From assembly GCF_028621715.1 (NCBI RefSeq), contig NZ_CP117466.1, positions 2,678,501-2,742,500 of the forward strand: a stretch of 64,000 bases of DNA, in the 5' to 3' direction. The notes beneath the pieces are model-generated. The model searched no databases and was not told the DNA's origin. It worked only from the letters and a program-made list of their open reading frames with translations. How positions within the stretch are numbered: the first letter of the stretch is position 1; each line of letters begins with the position of its first letter. The position numbers and the translations under genes are program-made. This stretch comes from Paracoccus marcusii (GTDB lineage: Bacteria; Pseudomonadota; Alphaproteobacteria; Rhodobacterales; Rhodobacteraceae). Below are positions 1 through 9,458 of this stretch, piece by piece.

Positions 1-1360
1 CCTGCAACCGGCGCGCGATGCTGACCGCGCCGCGCAGGGAGACGTCCAGGCCGGGAAACTCCTTCGCGGCCAGTTCGGACGCGGAGTAGACCGAGGCCCC
101 GGCCTCGGACACGATCACCTTGGTCGGCGCCTTGATCCCCTTGGGCAGGCGCTTCAGCACATCAGCGACCAGACGCTCGCTCTCGCGGCTGGCGGTGCCG
201 TTGCCGATGGCGATCAGGTCGACGCCATGCCTGGCGATCAGCGCCGCCAGAGTGGCCTCGGCCCCGCGCAGGTCGTTCTTGGGCTGGAACGGATAGATGG
301 TCGCGGTGTCCAACAGCTTGCCGGTGCCGTCCACGACCGCGATCTTGCAGCCGGTGCGGATGCCGGGGTCCAGCCCCAAGGTCGCGCGCGGCCCGGCGGG
401 TGCCGCCAGCAGCAGGTCGCGCAGGTTGCGGGCAAAGACCTGGATCGCCTCGGCATGGGCACGGGCGCGCAATTCGGTCAGCAGATCGATATACATCGTG
501 TTCGACAGCCGTACCCGCCAGGCCCAGCCCGCGACGCCGCGCAGCCAGTCGGCGCCCGGCCCCTGTCCGACCGCGCCCAGACCCCGCGCCACGATCCCCT
601 CGGCCCGCGCGGTGCCGGTGTCCGGTTCGGGGGCGATGTCGATGGTCACGACCTCCTCCTTGGCGGCGCGCAGGATGGCCAGCGCGCGGTGGCCCGGAAT
701 GCCCGACCAGGTTTCCGAATGCGCGAAATAGTCGCTGAACTTGGCGCCCGCCTCCTCCTTGCCGGCCACCACGCGGGCGGCGATCACCGCATTGCCGCGC
801 ATGAACTCGCGCAGCGGGCCCAGAACCTCGGCATTTTCCGACAGTTCCTCGACCAGGATGTCGCGGGCGCCGTCCAGCGCGGCCTTGGCCGTCTCGACCG
901 CGCCCGTCACATAGGTGGGCGCAAGGGTCGCCGGATCGCGCGACGGATCGGCCTGGATCGCGCGCAGCAGCGGCTCCAGACCGTTTTCGCGCGCGATCAT
1001 CGCCTTGGTCCGGCGCTTGGGCTTGAAGGGCAGATAGATGTCCTCCAGCGCGGCCTTGGTCTCGGCCGCGCCGATGGCACGGGACAGATCGTCGGTCAGC
1101 TTGCGCTGGTCGCGGATCGATCCCAGGATCGCCGTGCGCCGCGCCTCCATCTCTCGCAGATAGGACAGGCGGTCGGCCAGGGTCCGCAGCTGCGTGTCGT
1201 CCAGGCCCCCCGTCACCTCCTTGCGGTAACGTGCGACAAAGGGAACCGTCGCGCCCCCGTCCAGCAGGTCGGAGGCGGCCGTGACCTGCGCGGGGCTGGC
1301 GCCGATCTCTGTCGCGATCTGGCGGGCGATGCGGGTGGCGGTCTGGGCAGAGATGTCCAT
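1..1360 (-). CDS. tex: Tex family transcription accessory / RNA-binding protein (3' end outside window)
   Basis: This is the N-terminal ~453 residues of a Tex/YhgF-type protein, usually about 770 residues; the frame runs off the left window edge. Visible are the helical Tex N-terminal region (residues 1-190, with motif VPFVARYRKE) and the start of the YqgF/RNase H-like fold around residue 328 (GLDPGIRTGCK). The C-terminal HhH and S1 RNA-binding domains would lie outside. Tex proteins bind nucleic acid and influence transcription and stress tolerance; the exact role here is inferred from family only. The start is the ATG at 1360, which opens with the usual family sequence MDISAQTA and has no longer alternative with better support. 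It is followed on the same strand upstream by the antiporter gene ending at 1400. Confidence 0.93.
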   Translation of the reverse strand, partial: MDISAQTATRIARQIATEIGASPAQVTAASDLLDGGATVPFVARYRKEVTGGLDDTQLRTLADRLSYLREMEARRTAILGSIRDQRKLTDDLSRAIGAAETKAALEDIYLPFKPKRRTKAMIARENGLEPLLRAIQADPSRDPATLAPTYVTGAVETAKAALDGARDILVEELSENAEVLGPLREFMRGNAVIAARVVAGKEEAGAKFSDYFAHSETWSGIPGHRALAILRAAKEEVVTIDIAPEPDTGTARAEGIVARGLGAVGQGPGADWLRGVAGWAWRVRLSNTMYIDLLTELRARAHAEAIQVFARNLRDLLLAAPAGPRATLGLDPGIRTGCKIAVVDGTGKLLDTATIYPFQPKNDLRGAEATLAALIARHGVDLIAIGNGTASRESERLVADVLKRLPKGIKAPTKVIVSEAGASVYSASELAAKEFPGLDVSLRGAVSIARRLQ

Positions 1361-1399
1361 GCGTGGGGGCCTTGTCGTCCGTGGGTCTTGCGCCCCGGT

Positions 1400-3949
1400 C
1401 TAGCCGCTTGCAGCGGTCTCGCCAAGCGGGGCGTCCTGGGCCAGTTCGGGCATGCGCAGGACCTCTCCGGCGACCGTCTTGCCGACGACACTGTCGCGCA
1501 CCGCCTTGCGCAGCGCAGCGGACCGTTTCAGCAGGCGGCGGAACCCGGCCTCGTCCAGTACCAACAGCGTGCTGGGGGTGATCGCTCGGACCTCCGCCTT
1601 GCGGATGCGGCGGGTCAGCACGCCCATCTGGCCGAACATCTCTCCGCGGCCAAGGCGCGCGGTCTGGCCCGCGACCTCCTGCTCGACCGCGCCCGAAGCC
1701 ACGAAGAAGACCGACCGCGCGGGCGTGTCCTTGCGGGTAATCACATGGCCCGCATTGACGTAACGCGTGCGGATCTCTCGGCTCAGGCGCTTCAGTTCGG
1801 AATCGTCCAGATCGGCGAACAGCGGGAATTGCCGCACGACCTGGTTCTTGCGCAGGGCCAGGTCCAGCTTGGGGCGGCCTTCGGACTGCTGGCGCCGCTG
1901 GCGGACATCGTCCATCAGCTGGATGTGCACCTCGGCGCCGATCAGGCCGTCGTCGCGCAGGGCGTTGTACTCGCGCTCCTCCAGCCGCAGGGCTGTGCGG
2001 CGGATGAAGCGGCGCTCCAGCTCCTCGGCATAGCCGGGAAACTGCAGGCGCAGACCCTCCAGGGCGGTCTCCACCGCCTCGATCCGCCGCTGCAGCAATT
2101 CGTGCAGCAGTTCGGCCACGCGCCGGCCGTGAATGCGCCGGATGCGCCGGTCGATGAACCCGTGAAGATCCCGCAGGATCAGACGCTTGCCCAGCAACAT
2201 CTCGAACCGGTCCGCGGTCATGCGGGCCAGCGGGCCGGCCACGCCGATGCGGTTGCGCAGGAAGGCCGCGAACCGGAACGCCGGGCCATAGCGCAGATTG
2301 CGCCGGGCCGCGCGCTGATAGCCGGTGCGCCCGCCGGAACGCGCGCCCTCGATGACCCGGTCGGCGTCGAACAGCGCCTGCTCCGACAGTCGCGCCGAGA
2401 TCGCCCGCTCGCGGAACCGCTGGACGATCATCTCGCGCTCGTGCGCGGCCAGGGCGATCAGGCCCAACGTGATGCGGTCGCGGTCCAGGATCTCGGCATT
2501 GTCCTCGGCCTCGGCGGCCTCGACGGCATTGTCCAGCCGAGCGGCAAAGCGCTTGGCTTCGGAACGTACCGTCTCTCGGGTCAGGTCATAGTTCTCGGTG
2601 ACCGAGGCGACGCCCTCGCGCACCGACTGCAGCGCCACGGCGACGACCTGGTTCGACAGCGCCCGGTCCAGCGGCGACAGCTTGTCCAGCCCCAGAAGGG
2701 CAATGACGCCGCGCAGCGTGGTGCCCTGCACGATCAGCGTGAACAGGGTGAAGCCGGTGGCCAGGATGCCGACGATGCGCTTCGTTTCGACCGGCACGCG
2801 CAGGTTCTCGGTCACCGCCAGGGCCAGCGCCAGGGTCACCGCGCCGCGCAGTCCGCCCCACATGATCGCCACGCGATAGGGTCGCTGGATCTTGGGCGAC
2901 AGGCGCAGCGTGGTCAGCATCGGCAGCAGCACGAACAGGATCAGCGCCCGCGCGACGAAGGCCGCGACCACCACCACGCTGACCAGGAACAGATCGTTCA
3001 GCCGCACCTCGCCCAGCAGGCGCGGGATCAGCAGCGCCGCCAAGATGAAGATCAGCGCCCCGGCCCAATGCGCCAGCAGGCCCCAGACCTCCTTGAGGTT
3101 GACCCAGAATTCAGGCGCCAGGCGGCCCGGACCCATCAGGTTCAGCGTCAGGCCGGACACCACGACCGCGATCACGCCCGACGCGCCCAGCAGCTGTTCC
3201 GCGCCGATGTAGGCCAGGTATGGGACCGCGACCGAGACGGATATCTGCGCCGTCTCGAACCGCCCGAACAGGCTCATCAACGCCAGCGCGATCCGCGCGA
3301 CCAGCCATCCGGCCAGCACGCCGCCCACGATCAGGCCGGGGAACTGGCCCAGGGCCTCGCCCAGCTGCGGGTTCGGGACGCCCAGCATGACATAGGTCAG
3401 GAACAAGCCGAACAGCGCGATGGCGGCGGCGTCGTTCAACAGCGACTCGCCCTCGACGATGCGGGACAGGCGCTTGGGCGCGGACAGGCTGCGGAAGATG
3501 CTGACGACCGCCGAGGGGTCGGTGGTCGACACGATCGCCCCGATCAGCAGGCCCACCATCAGCGGCAGCCCCCCGATCCAGTGCAGCGCGAAACCGATGG
3601 TCAGGGTCGCCGCCACCACGGCCACCACGGCCAGCGTCAGGATCGGCACCCAGTCATCCATCATCCGCCGGATGTTCATCTCCAGCGTCGCCTGAAAGAT
3701 CAGCGTCGGCAGGAAGACGTACATGAACACGCTGGACCGGATCGGCAGCGACAGGATGCCGACCGCCACCGGATTTAGCGTCTCTGTCACGTTGGTGCGT
3801 AGCAGGAACAGGGCGCCGCCGCCGATCAGGATACCCACCGCCGCCAGCATCACGCTGAACGGAAGGCGCAGGCGTGCGGCCAGGGGTTCCGCCGCTGCGA
3901 TCAGCAGGAACAGCACCGCGGTAAAGGCAGTCAGCAACATGATATCCAT
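1400..3949 (-). CDS. CPA1-family Na+(K+)/H+ antiporter with C-terminal cyclic-nucleotide-type domain
   Basis: Inner-membrane cation/proton exchanger of about 849 residues. Residues 1-400 form a run of hydrophobic helices with the CPA1 hallmark GESLLNDAAAIALFG near residue 166. A long basic, helix-rich cytoplasmic region (about 430-690) follows, then a CAP/cNMP-binding-type beta-roll at about 700-820 (LFADLDDSEL, GRGEMFGQMGVL). The GE motif of the nucleotide pocket is present, but the R-S-A/T-V phosphate-binding segment is not obvious, so cNMP binding is uncertain. The frame stays open back to 4141, which would run into the divergent gene's leader. The ATG at 3949 (MDIMLLTAF, directly before the first helix) was chosen; 3940 is also possible. 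Likely role: pH and cation homeostasis. Confidence 0.9.
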   Translation of the reverse strand: MDIMLLTAFTAVLFLLIAAAEPLAARLRLPFSVMLAAVGILIGGGALFLLRTNVTETLNPVAVGILSLPIRSSVFMYVFLPTLIFQATLEMNIRRMMDDWVPILTLAVVAVVAATLTIGFALHWIGGLPLMVGLLIGAIVSTTDPSAVVSIFRSLSAPKRLSRIVEGESLLNDAAAIALFGLFLTYVMLGVPNPQLGEALGQFPGLIVGGVLAGWLVARIALALMSLFGRFETAQISVSVAVPYLAYIGAEQLLGASGVIAVVVSGLTLNLMGPGRLAPEFWVNLKEVWGLLAHWAGALIFILAALLIPRLLGEVRLNDLFLVSVVVVAAFVARALILFVLLPMLTTLRLSPKIQRPYRVAIMWGGLRGAVTLALALAVTENLRVPVETKRIVGILATGFTLFTLIVQGTTLRGVIALLGLDKLSPLDRALSNQVVAVALQSVREGVASVTENYDLTRETVRSEAKRFAARLDNAVEAAEAEDNAEILDRDRITLGLIALAAHEREMIVQRFRERAISARLSEQALFDADRVIEGARSGGRTGYQRAARRNLRYGPAFRFAAFLRNRIGVAGPLARMTADRFEMLLGKRLILRDLHGFIDRRIRRIHGRRVAELLHELLQRRIEAVETALEGLRLQFPGYAEELERRFIRRTALRLEEREYNALRDDGLIGAEVHIQLMDDVRQRRQQSEGRPKLDLALRKNQVVRQFPLFADLDDSELKRLSREIRTRYVNAGHVITRKDTPARSVFFVASGAVEQEVAGQTARLGRGEMFGQMGVLTRRIRKAEVRAITPSTLLVLDEAGFRRLLKRSAALRKAVRDSVVGKTVAGEVLRMPELAQDAPLGETAASG

Positions 3950-4166
3950 GGCTTTCTGGATAGTCGCGGACCGACCGACATGGAAGGCCAACCCCGCCGC
4001 CCGCGCGCGTTTTTCCGCGCCGGTGACGGCGATGTGACGACGCGGCAGGCGGCCTTGAAATCGGGTCGCGTCACGCACAGCTGAAGGCCCGTGGGGCGCA
4101 GGGCGCCCCGCACTGACATTCCGGGCCGGACGGCCCCACAAGCAAGATCAAGAAAGGAGGACCCGC

Positions 4167-5234
4167 ATGTCCTCGATGTTCGAACCCGTGACCCTGGGGG
4201 CGGTGACGCTGCGCAACCGGATCGTGATGGCCCCGCTGACCCGGTCGCGGGCGGGCGATGCACGCGTGCCCAACGACCTGATGGTCGAATACTATCGCCA
4301 GCGCGCCGGCGCCGGTCTGATCCTGTCCGAAGCGACCAGCATCATGCCGATGGGCGTGGGATACGAGGCGACGCCCGGCATCTGGAACGACGACCAGATC
4401 GCCGGCTGGTCGAAGGTGACCCAGGCCGTGCACGAACGCGACGGCCTGATCTACCTGCAGCTGTGGCATGTGGGCCGCATTTCCGACCCGCAGCTGCTGG
4501 GCGGGCAGCTGCCGGTGGCGCCGTCGTCGATCCAGCCGGACGGGCATGTCAGCCTGCTGCGTCCCAAGCGTGCCTATGTCACGCCCCGCGCCCTGACCAC
4601 CGAGGAGATCCCCGGCATCGTCGAGGCCTATCGTCAGGCGGCCGAGAACGCGCGCCACGCGGGCTTTGACGGGGTCGAGATCCACGCCGCGAACGGCTAT
4701 CTGATCGACCAGTTCCTGCAGGACCGCAGCAACACCCGCACCGACCAGTATGGCGGCGACATCCAGAACCGCGTCCGCTTCCTGAACGAGATCACCGATG
4801 CGGTGGTCGGCGTCTGGGGCGGCGACCGGGTCGGTGCCCACCTGGCGCCCCGCGGCGACAGCCATGACATGGGCGACAGCGATGCCCGCGCGCTGTTCAC
4901 GCAGGTCGCCCGCGACATGCGCGCGCGCGGCGTGGCCTTCCTGTGCCTGCGCGAACGCGTGGCCGAGGACAGCCTGCTGGACGCCATCCGCGACGCCTTC
5001 GGCGGCCCGGTCATCGCGAACGAGGGCCTGACCCGCGAAAGCGCCGAGGCCCTGCTGGCCGAGGGTCGCGCCGATGCCGTGGCCTTCGGGCGCGATTTCA
5101 TCGCGACGCCGGACCTGCCCGAACGGTTCCGTCGCGGCCTGCCGCTGAACGACCAGGACCCGGCCACATTCTATGCAGGCGGCGCCGAGGGATACACCGA
5201 CTATCCCACCGCCTCCGACATCGCCGCGGAATGA
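4167..5234 (+). CDS. Old Yellow Enzyme / NADH:flavin oxidoreductase, NemA-like alkene reductase
   Basis: FMN-dependent reductase of activated C=C bonds or nitro-compounds, 355 residues, the usual length for the NemA/OYE branch. Typical segments are visible: N-terminal LGAVTLRNRIVMAPLTRSRA, LQLWHVGR around residue 98, the substrate-anion-binding H/N pair in IHAANGYL near 172, and the YGG..NRVRF segment carrying the active-site Tyr environment. A strong ribosome binding site AAAGGAGG lies 7 bases before the ATG. The gene is monocistronic and is transcribed divergently from the antiporter. It is followed by a clear hairpin terminator. The physiological substrate cannot be told from sequence. Confidence 0.93.
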   Translation: MSSMFEPVTLGAVTLRNRIVMAPLTRSRAGDARVPNDLMVEYYRQRAGAGLILSEATSIMPMGVGYEATPGIWNDDQIAGWSKVTQAVHERDGLIYLQLWHVGRISDPQLLGGQLPVAPSSIQPDGHVSLLRPKRAYVTPRALTTEEIPGIVEAYRQAAENARHAGFDGVEIHAANGYLIDQFLQDRSNTRTDQYGGDIQNRVRFLNEITDAVVGVWGGDRVGAHLAPRGDSHDMGDSDARALFTQVARDMRARGVAFLCLRERVAEDSLLDAIRDAFGGPVIANEGLTRESAEALLAEGRADAVAFGRDFIATPDLPERFRRGLPLNDQDPATFYAGGAEGYTDYPTASDIAAE

Positions 5235-5252
5235 TCCGGCGTCACGCATGAC

Positions 5253-5285
5253 AAAGGGGGCGGCCCATCGGACCGCCCCCTTTTT
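5253..5285 (+). terminator. Intrinsic terminator, probably bidirectional, between two convergent genes
   Basis: An 8-bp GC stem (GGGGGCGG at 5256-5263 with CCGCCCCC at 5273-5280) has a 9-base loop and is flanked by AAA and TTTTT. It lies 19 bases after the reductase stop and just beyond the stop of the convergent small exported-protein gene, so it can serve both. Confidence 0.85.
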
Positions 5286-5301
5286 GCAACGCTGACGACG
5301 A

Positions 5302-5568
5302 TCAGCTGTCGTCGCGGCTGGACCGCATGGCCGCGTCACCGGCCGACGGCAGCAGCGTGACGGACACGACATCGTCGGCCATCAGGTTGCGCTGGCCCAG
5401 TTCGCGGGCGGTGAACAGATCACCTGCGCGACGTTCGACCTTGACCTGCGCCATGGGCGCGGGCGCGAAATCGGGGCGTTCGCTCATGCCCGCCAGGCCG
5501 GCGGCGGCGGGCAGTGCGGACAGCGCCATCAGGGCGGCGGTGGTGGCGGCGGCAACAAGACGTTTCAT
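5302..5568 (-). CDS. Small exported protein of unknown function
   Basis: About 88 residues. The N-terminus MKRLVAAATTAALMALSALPAAAG is a typical Sec signal peptide with cleavage likely after AAA. The mature part is short and charged (KVERRAGDLFTARELGQRNLMADDVVSVTLLPSAG) and resembles the exported PRC-barrel-adjacent small proteins of Rhodobacterales only in composition; I do not recognise a family. Two adjacent ATGs occur (5571 and 5568). The ribosome site AGGAGA is 3 bases from the first and 6 from the second, so 5568 is preferred. The C-terminus (MRSSRDDS) is polar with no anchor. Confidence 0.72.
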   Translation of the reverse strand: MKRLVAAATTAALMALSALPAAAGLAGMSERPDFAPAPMAQVKVERRAGDLFTARELGQRNLMADDVVSVTLLPSAGDAAMRSSRDDS

Positions 5569-5694
5569 CATGTCTCTCCTGGGTGTCATGTGGGTGGACC
5601 GTGTCGATCCATGCTTACAGACACGCCGGAAACCGACTTTCGTGACACCCTGTCACCAAACCGTGTTGTCCCGTGTGGTCGTCGTGATCGCATG

Positions 5695-5723
5695 AGAAAG
5701 GGGCGGCCCCGCAGGACCGCCCC
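5695..5723 (-). terminator. Intrinsic terminator of glnA
   Basis: On the minus strand, 22 bases after the glnA stop, GGGGCGG pairs with CCGCCCC (5717-5723 with 5700-5706) and is followed by TTTCTC. The stem is strong and the U-tract short. Confidence 0.78.
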
Positions 5724-5745
5724 CCGATCTGATCCGCGGACGGGA

Positions 5746-7152
5746 TCAGCAGCTGTAATACATCGCGTATTCGATGGGATGGGGGGTATGCTCGTAGGCA
5801 TAGACCTCTTCCCACTTCAGCGCGATATAGCCTTCCAGCTGGTCGCGGGTGAACACGTCGCCCTGCAGCAGGAAGTCCATGTCCTTCTCCAGTTCCTCCA
5901 GCGCCTCGCGCAAGGATCCGCAGACGGTCGGGATTTCGGCCAGCTCTTCGGGCGGCAGATCGTAGAGATCCTTGTCCGAGGCCGGGCCCGGATCGATCTT
6001 GTTCTTGATGCCGTCCAGGCCCGCCATCAGCAGCGCCGCAAAGCACAGGTACGGGTTGGCCGAGGGGTCGGGGAAACGCGCTTCGACGCGCTTGGCCTTG
6101 GGGCTCTCCGTCCACGGGATCCGGACGCAGCCCGAGCGGTTGCGGGCCGAGAACGCGCGCAGCACGGGGGCCTCGAAGCCCGGGATCAGGCGCTTGTAGC
6201 TGTTGGTCGACGGGTTGGTCAGCGCGTTCAGCGCCTTGGCATGCTTCAGGATGCCGCCGATGAAGTACAGCGCCTCCTGCGACAGGTCCGCATATTTGTC
6301 ACCCGAGAACAGCGGCTTGCCGTCCTTCCAGATCGACATGTTGACGTGCATCCCCGACCCGTTGTCGCCCTTCATGGGCTTGGGCATGAATGTGACCGAC
6401 TTGCCATAGGCATGGGCCACGTTGTGGATGACATACTTGTATTTCTGGATGTTGTCGGCCTGCTCGACCAGACCACCGAAGATCAGACCCAGCTCGTGCT
6501 GGCAGGTCGCGACCTCGTGGTGGTGCTTGTCGACGCGCATGCCCATGCGCTTCATGGTGGACAGCATCTCGCCGCGGATATCCTGGGCGGTGTCGACGGG
6601 GTTGACCGGGAAATAGCCGCCCTTGTGGGCCGCGCGGTGACCGGTGTTGCCCATCTCGTATTCGGTGTCGGTGTTCCAGGCGGCGTCGGCCGCGTCGATC
6701 TGGAACGACACCTTCTGCGGCGTCACCGAATAGCGCACGTCGTCGAAGATGAAGAATTCGGCCTCGGGTCCGAAATAGGCCGCATCACCGATGCCCGACG
6801 CCTTCAGATAGGCCTCGGCCTTGGCGGCGGTGCCGCGCGGGTCGCGCGAATAGGGCTCGTTCGTGTCGGGCTCGACCACGTTGCAATGCACGCACAGCGT
6901 CTTTTCGGCATAGAACGGATCGATATAGACCGAGGCGGGGTCCAGGATCAGCTTCATGTCCGACTGGTCGATCGACTTCCAGCCCGCGATCGAGCTGCCG
7001 TCGAACATGAAGCCTTCCTCGAAGAAGTCCTCGTCGACCAGGTCGCGGTCCAGCGTCACGTGCTGCAGCTTGCCCTTGGGGTCGGTGAAGCGAACGTCGA
7101 CATAGGCGACATCCTCGTCCTCGATCAGCTTCAAGACATCCTTGATTTGCAT
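5746..7152 (-). CDS. glnA: Glutamine synthetase type I
   Basis: ATP-dependent amidation of glutamate with ammonia, a dodecameric cytosolic enzyme at the centre of nitrogen assimilation. At 468 residues it has the exact family length. Visible signatures: MFDGSSIAGW near residue 50, the ATP/metal segment DNGSGMHVN, and the adenylylation loop KDLYDLPPEE, whose Tyr (equivalent of Tyr397) makes it a substrate for GlnE; this is the GSI-beta form. It lies 75 bases downstream of glnB on the same strand, the standard alphaproteobacterial glnBA operon, so its activity and expression are expected to follow PII/NtrBC control. It ends at a hairpin terminator. Confidence 0.98.
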   Translation of the reverse strand: MQIKDVLKLIEDEDVAYVDVRFTDPKGKLQHVTLDRDLVDEDFFEEGFMFDGSSIAGWKSIDQSDMKLILDPASVYIDPFYAEKTLCVHCNVVEPDTNEPYSRDPRGTAAKAEAYLKASGIGDAAYFGPEAEFFIFDDVRYSVTPQKVSFQIDAADAAWNTDTEYEMGNTGHRAAHKGGYFPVNPVDTAQDIRGEMLSTMKRMGMRVDKHHHEVATCQHELGLIFGGLVEQADNIQKYKYVIHNVAHAYGKSVTFMPKPMKGDNGSGMHVNMSIWKDGKPLFSGDKYADLSQEALYFIGGILKHAKALNALTNPSTNSYKRLIPGFEAPVLRAFSARNRSGCVRIPWTESPKAKRVEARFPDPSANPYLCFAALLMAGLDGIKNKIDPGPASDKDLYDLPPEELAEIPTVCGSLREALEELEKDMDFLLQGDVFTRDQLEGYIALKWEEVYAYEHTPHPIEYAMYYSC

Positions 7153-7227
7153 CTCTTCCCTTTCTTCGTAGATGCGGCCCGGCGGCCTGGGCCTGCCGGG
7201 CGCGAAGGCCTGTGTAACTTCGGTCGA

Positions 7228-7689
<462 letters not shown>

Positions 7690-7715
7690 TCACCATTCAG
7701 CCCAAGGATTAATCA

Positions 7716-9311
7716 TTGACCATGATGGAAGGCAGTGAAATCGTCACCGTCGCTCAAATGCGCGCCATCGAATCCGCGGCGATAGGCAGCGGCGTGACGT
7801 CCGGGCTGAACCTGATGACCCGCGCGGGACGCGCCGTCGCGGGCCAGATCCGCCTGCGCTGGCCGAGTCCGGGGCGGGCGGTCGTCCTGTGCGGGCCGGG
7901 CGCGAATGGCGGCGACGGCTTTGTCGTGGCGCGCGCGCTGGCGCAGGCGGGTTGGCGGGTCGATGTGCTGGGCGCGGCCCCGCGACCGGGCTCCGACGCG
8001 GCGGCGGCGCGGGCGCAATGGCCCGGGCCGGTCCTGCCGCTGACCCGCGCGGCGCTCTGCGCCCTGCCCGATGCCGATGTCTATGTCGACGCGATCTTCG
8101 GCACCGGCCTGACCCGCCCGCCCGAGGGCGAGGTCGCGGCCCTGCTGCGCCATCTGGGCGGCGAGGGCGGCGACGCGGCCTTCTATCGCCCGCGCCTTGT
8201 CGCGGTGGATGCGCCAAGCGGTCTGTGCCTGGACAGCGGCGTGATTCTGGGCTCGGGGCGCGCGGCCCCGCCCTGGCACGCGCTGCGCGTCGCGATGACC
8301 GTGACCTTCGACAGCCCCAAGCCCGGCCACCTGCTGGAGCATGGCCCGCTGACCTGCGGGCAGCTGGTCGTGGCCGATATCGGGTTGGAGCCGTTCCGCG
8401 TCCAGGGCGGGCGCGGCCTGCGCCCGGCGCTGATGACCGCGCTCTGGCCGCGCTTCGATCTGGCCGACCGGCGCCGCCCGCAGGGGCCGGGCGGCGAAGG
8501 GCCCTGGCTGCGCAAGCAGCAATCCGAGGGCGGGCACAAATACGCGCATGGCGCGGCGCTGATCGTGGCGGGGGGCGCGGTGTCGGGCGGCGCGGCGCGG
8601 CTGGCGGCACGCGCCGCGCTGCGCGTCGGCGCGGGACTGGTGACGCTGGCGCCCCCTGCGGCGGCGATGGCCGAACACGCCCTTCCCCCCGACGCGCTGA
8701 TGCGGCGCACGGTCGACGATGCGGATGCCCTGGCAAAGCTGGCGTCCGACCGCCGCGGGATGGCGTTGTGCATCGGTCCGGGCTGCGGCGTCACGCGAGC
8801 AGCGGCGCTGCTGGAGGCCGTGCGGGCTGCGGCGCGGCCGGCGGTCCTGGACGCGGATGCGCTGACCGCGTTGGCCAAGGCACCGGGCGCCCTGCCACCG
8901 GATTGCGTGCTGACCCCGCATGGCGGCGAATTCGCCCGGCTGTTCCCCGATCTTGCCGACCAGCTGTCCACCGACGCACCCTCCCGCCCCAAACCCGCGA
9001 TCCTGCGCGAGGCGGCGCGGCGCATCGGCGCGGTGATCGTGTTTAAGGGGCCGGACACGGTCATCGCCGACCCGCAAGGACAGGTGGCGATCCATTCGGA
9101 CCCGCAAATTCCCTGGCTTGCCACCGCCGGATCGGGGGATGTTCTGGCGGGGATCATCACCGGCCTGCTGGCGCGAGGCCTGCCGGCATTCGATGCAGCC
9201 TGCCTTGGAGTACGCCTGCACGGGGCGGTCGCACGCCGGCATGGGCCGGGGCTGATCGCGGACGATCTGATCGACGGGCTGGCCCCCGTCATTGCCGAAT
9301 GGGGCGGGTGA
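7716..9311 (+). CDS. nnr: Bifunctional NAD(P)H-hydrate epimerase / ADP-dependent dehydratase
   Basis: Repairs damaged NADHX/NADPHX. It has two domains: an epimerase (YjeF_N-like, residues about 10-215, with GANGGDGFVVAR) and a ribokinase-like dehydratase (about 235-525, with the catalytic loop TAGSGDVLAGIITGL near residue 470). At 531 residues it matches the fused bacterial form. Start choice: AAGGA at 7704-7708 sits 7 bases before the TTG at 7716 but 13 and 16 bases before the ATGs at 7722 and 7725, so a TTG start is favoured; the protein differs only by two or three residues. It is divergent from glnB. Confidence 0.95.
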   Translation: MTMMEGSEIVTVAQMRAIESAAIGSGVTSGLNLMTRAGRAVAGQIRLRWPSPGRAVVLCGPGANGGDGFVVARALAQAGWRVDVLGAAPRPGSDAAAARAQWPGPVLPLTRAALCALPDADVYVDAIFGTGLTRPPEGEVAALLRHLGGEGGDAAFYRPRLVAVDAPSGLCLDSGVILGSGRAAPPWHALRVAMTVTFDSPKPGHLLEHGPLTCGQLVVADIGLEPFRVQGGRGLRPALMTALWPRFDLADRRRPQGPGGEGPWLRKQQSEGGHKYAHGAALIVAGGAVSGGAARLAARAALRVGAGLVTLAPPAAAMAEHALPPDALMRRTVDDADALAKLASDRRGMALCIGPGCGVTRAAALLEAVRAAARPAVLDADALTALAKAPGALPPDCVLTPHGGEFARLFPDLADQLSTDAPSRPKPAILREAARRIGAVIVFKGPDTVIADPQGQVAIHSDPQIPWLATAGSGDVLAGIITGLLARGLPAFDAACLGVRLHGAVARRHGPGLIADDLIDGLAPVIAEWGG

Positions 9312-9358
9312 TTTTTCCCCTCGCACTGCCCGCAGCCATTTGCTAGATCGCGGACAGC

Positions 9359-9443
9359 GCGGGTATGGCGAAATTGGCAGACGCACCAGATTTAGGTTCT
9401 GGCGCCGCAAGGCGTGGGGGTTCAAGTCCCTCTACCCGCACCA
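9359..9443 (+). tRNA. tRNA-Leu (anticodon UAG)
   Basis: An 85-base class II tRNA. The acceptor GCGGGTA pairs with TACCCGC, the anticodon stem CCAGA/TCTGG encloses loop TTTAGGT (anticodon TAG), and a long variable arm GCGCCGCAAGGCGT follows. The T-loop is TTCAAGT, the discriminator is A, and the CCA end is encoded (9441-9443). It is 47 bases downstream of nnr on the same strand. Confidence 0.97.
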
Positions 9444-9458
9444 CCACCGATCGATCGT

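Noticed and set aside
227..3778. A very long open frame (about 1180 codons) on the plus strand
   Set aside because: It is antisense to tex and the antiporter, both of which have clear family motifs, and its product is Gln/Arg/Gly-rich with no fold; a GC-bias shadow.
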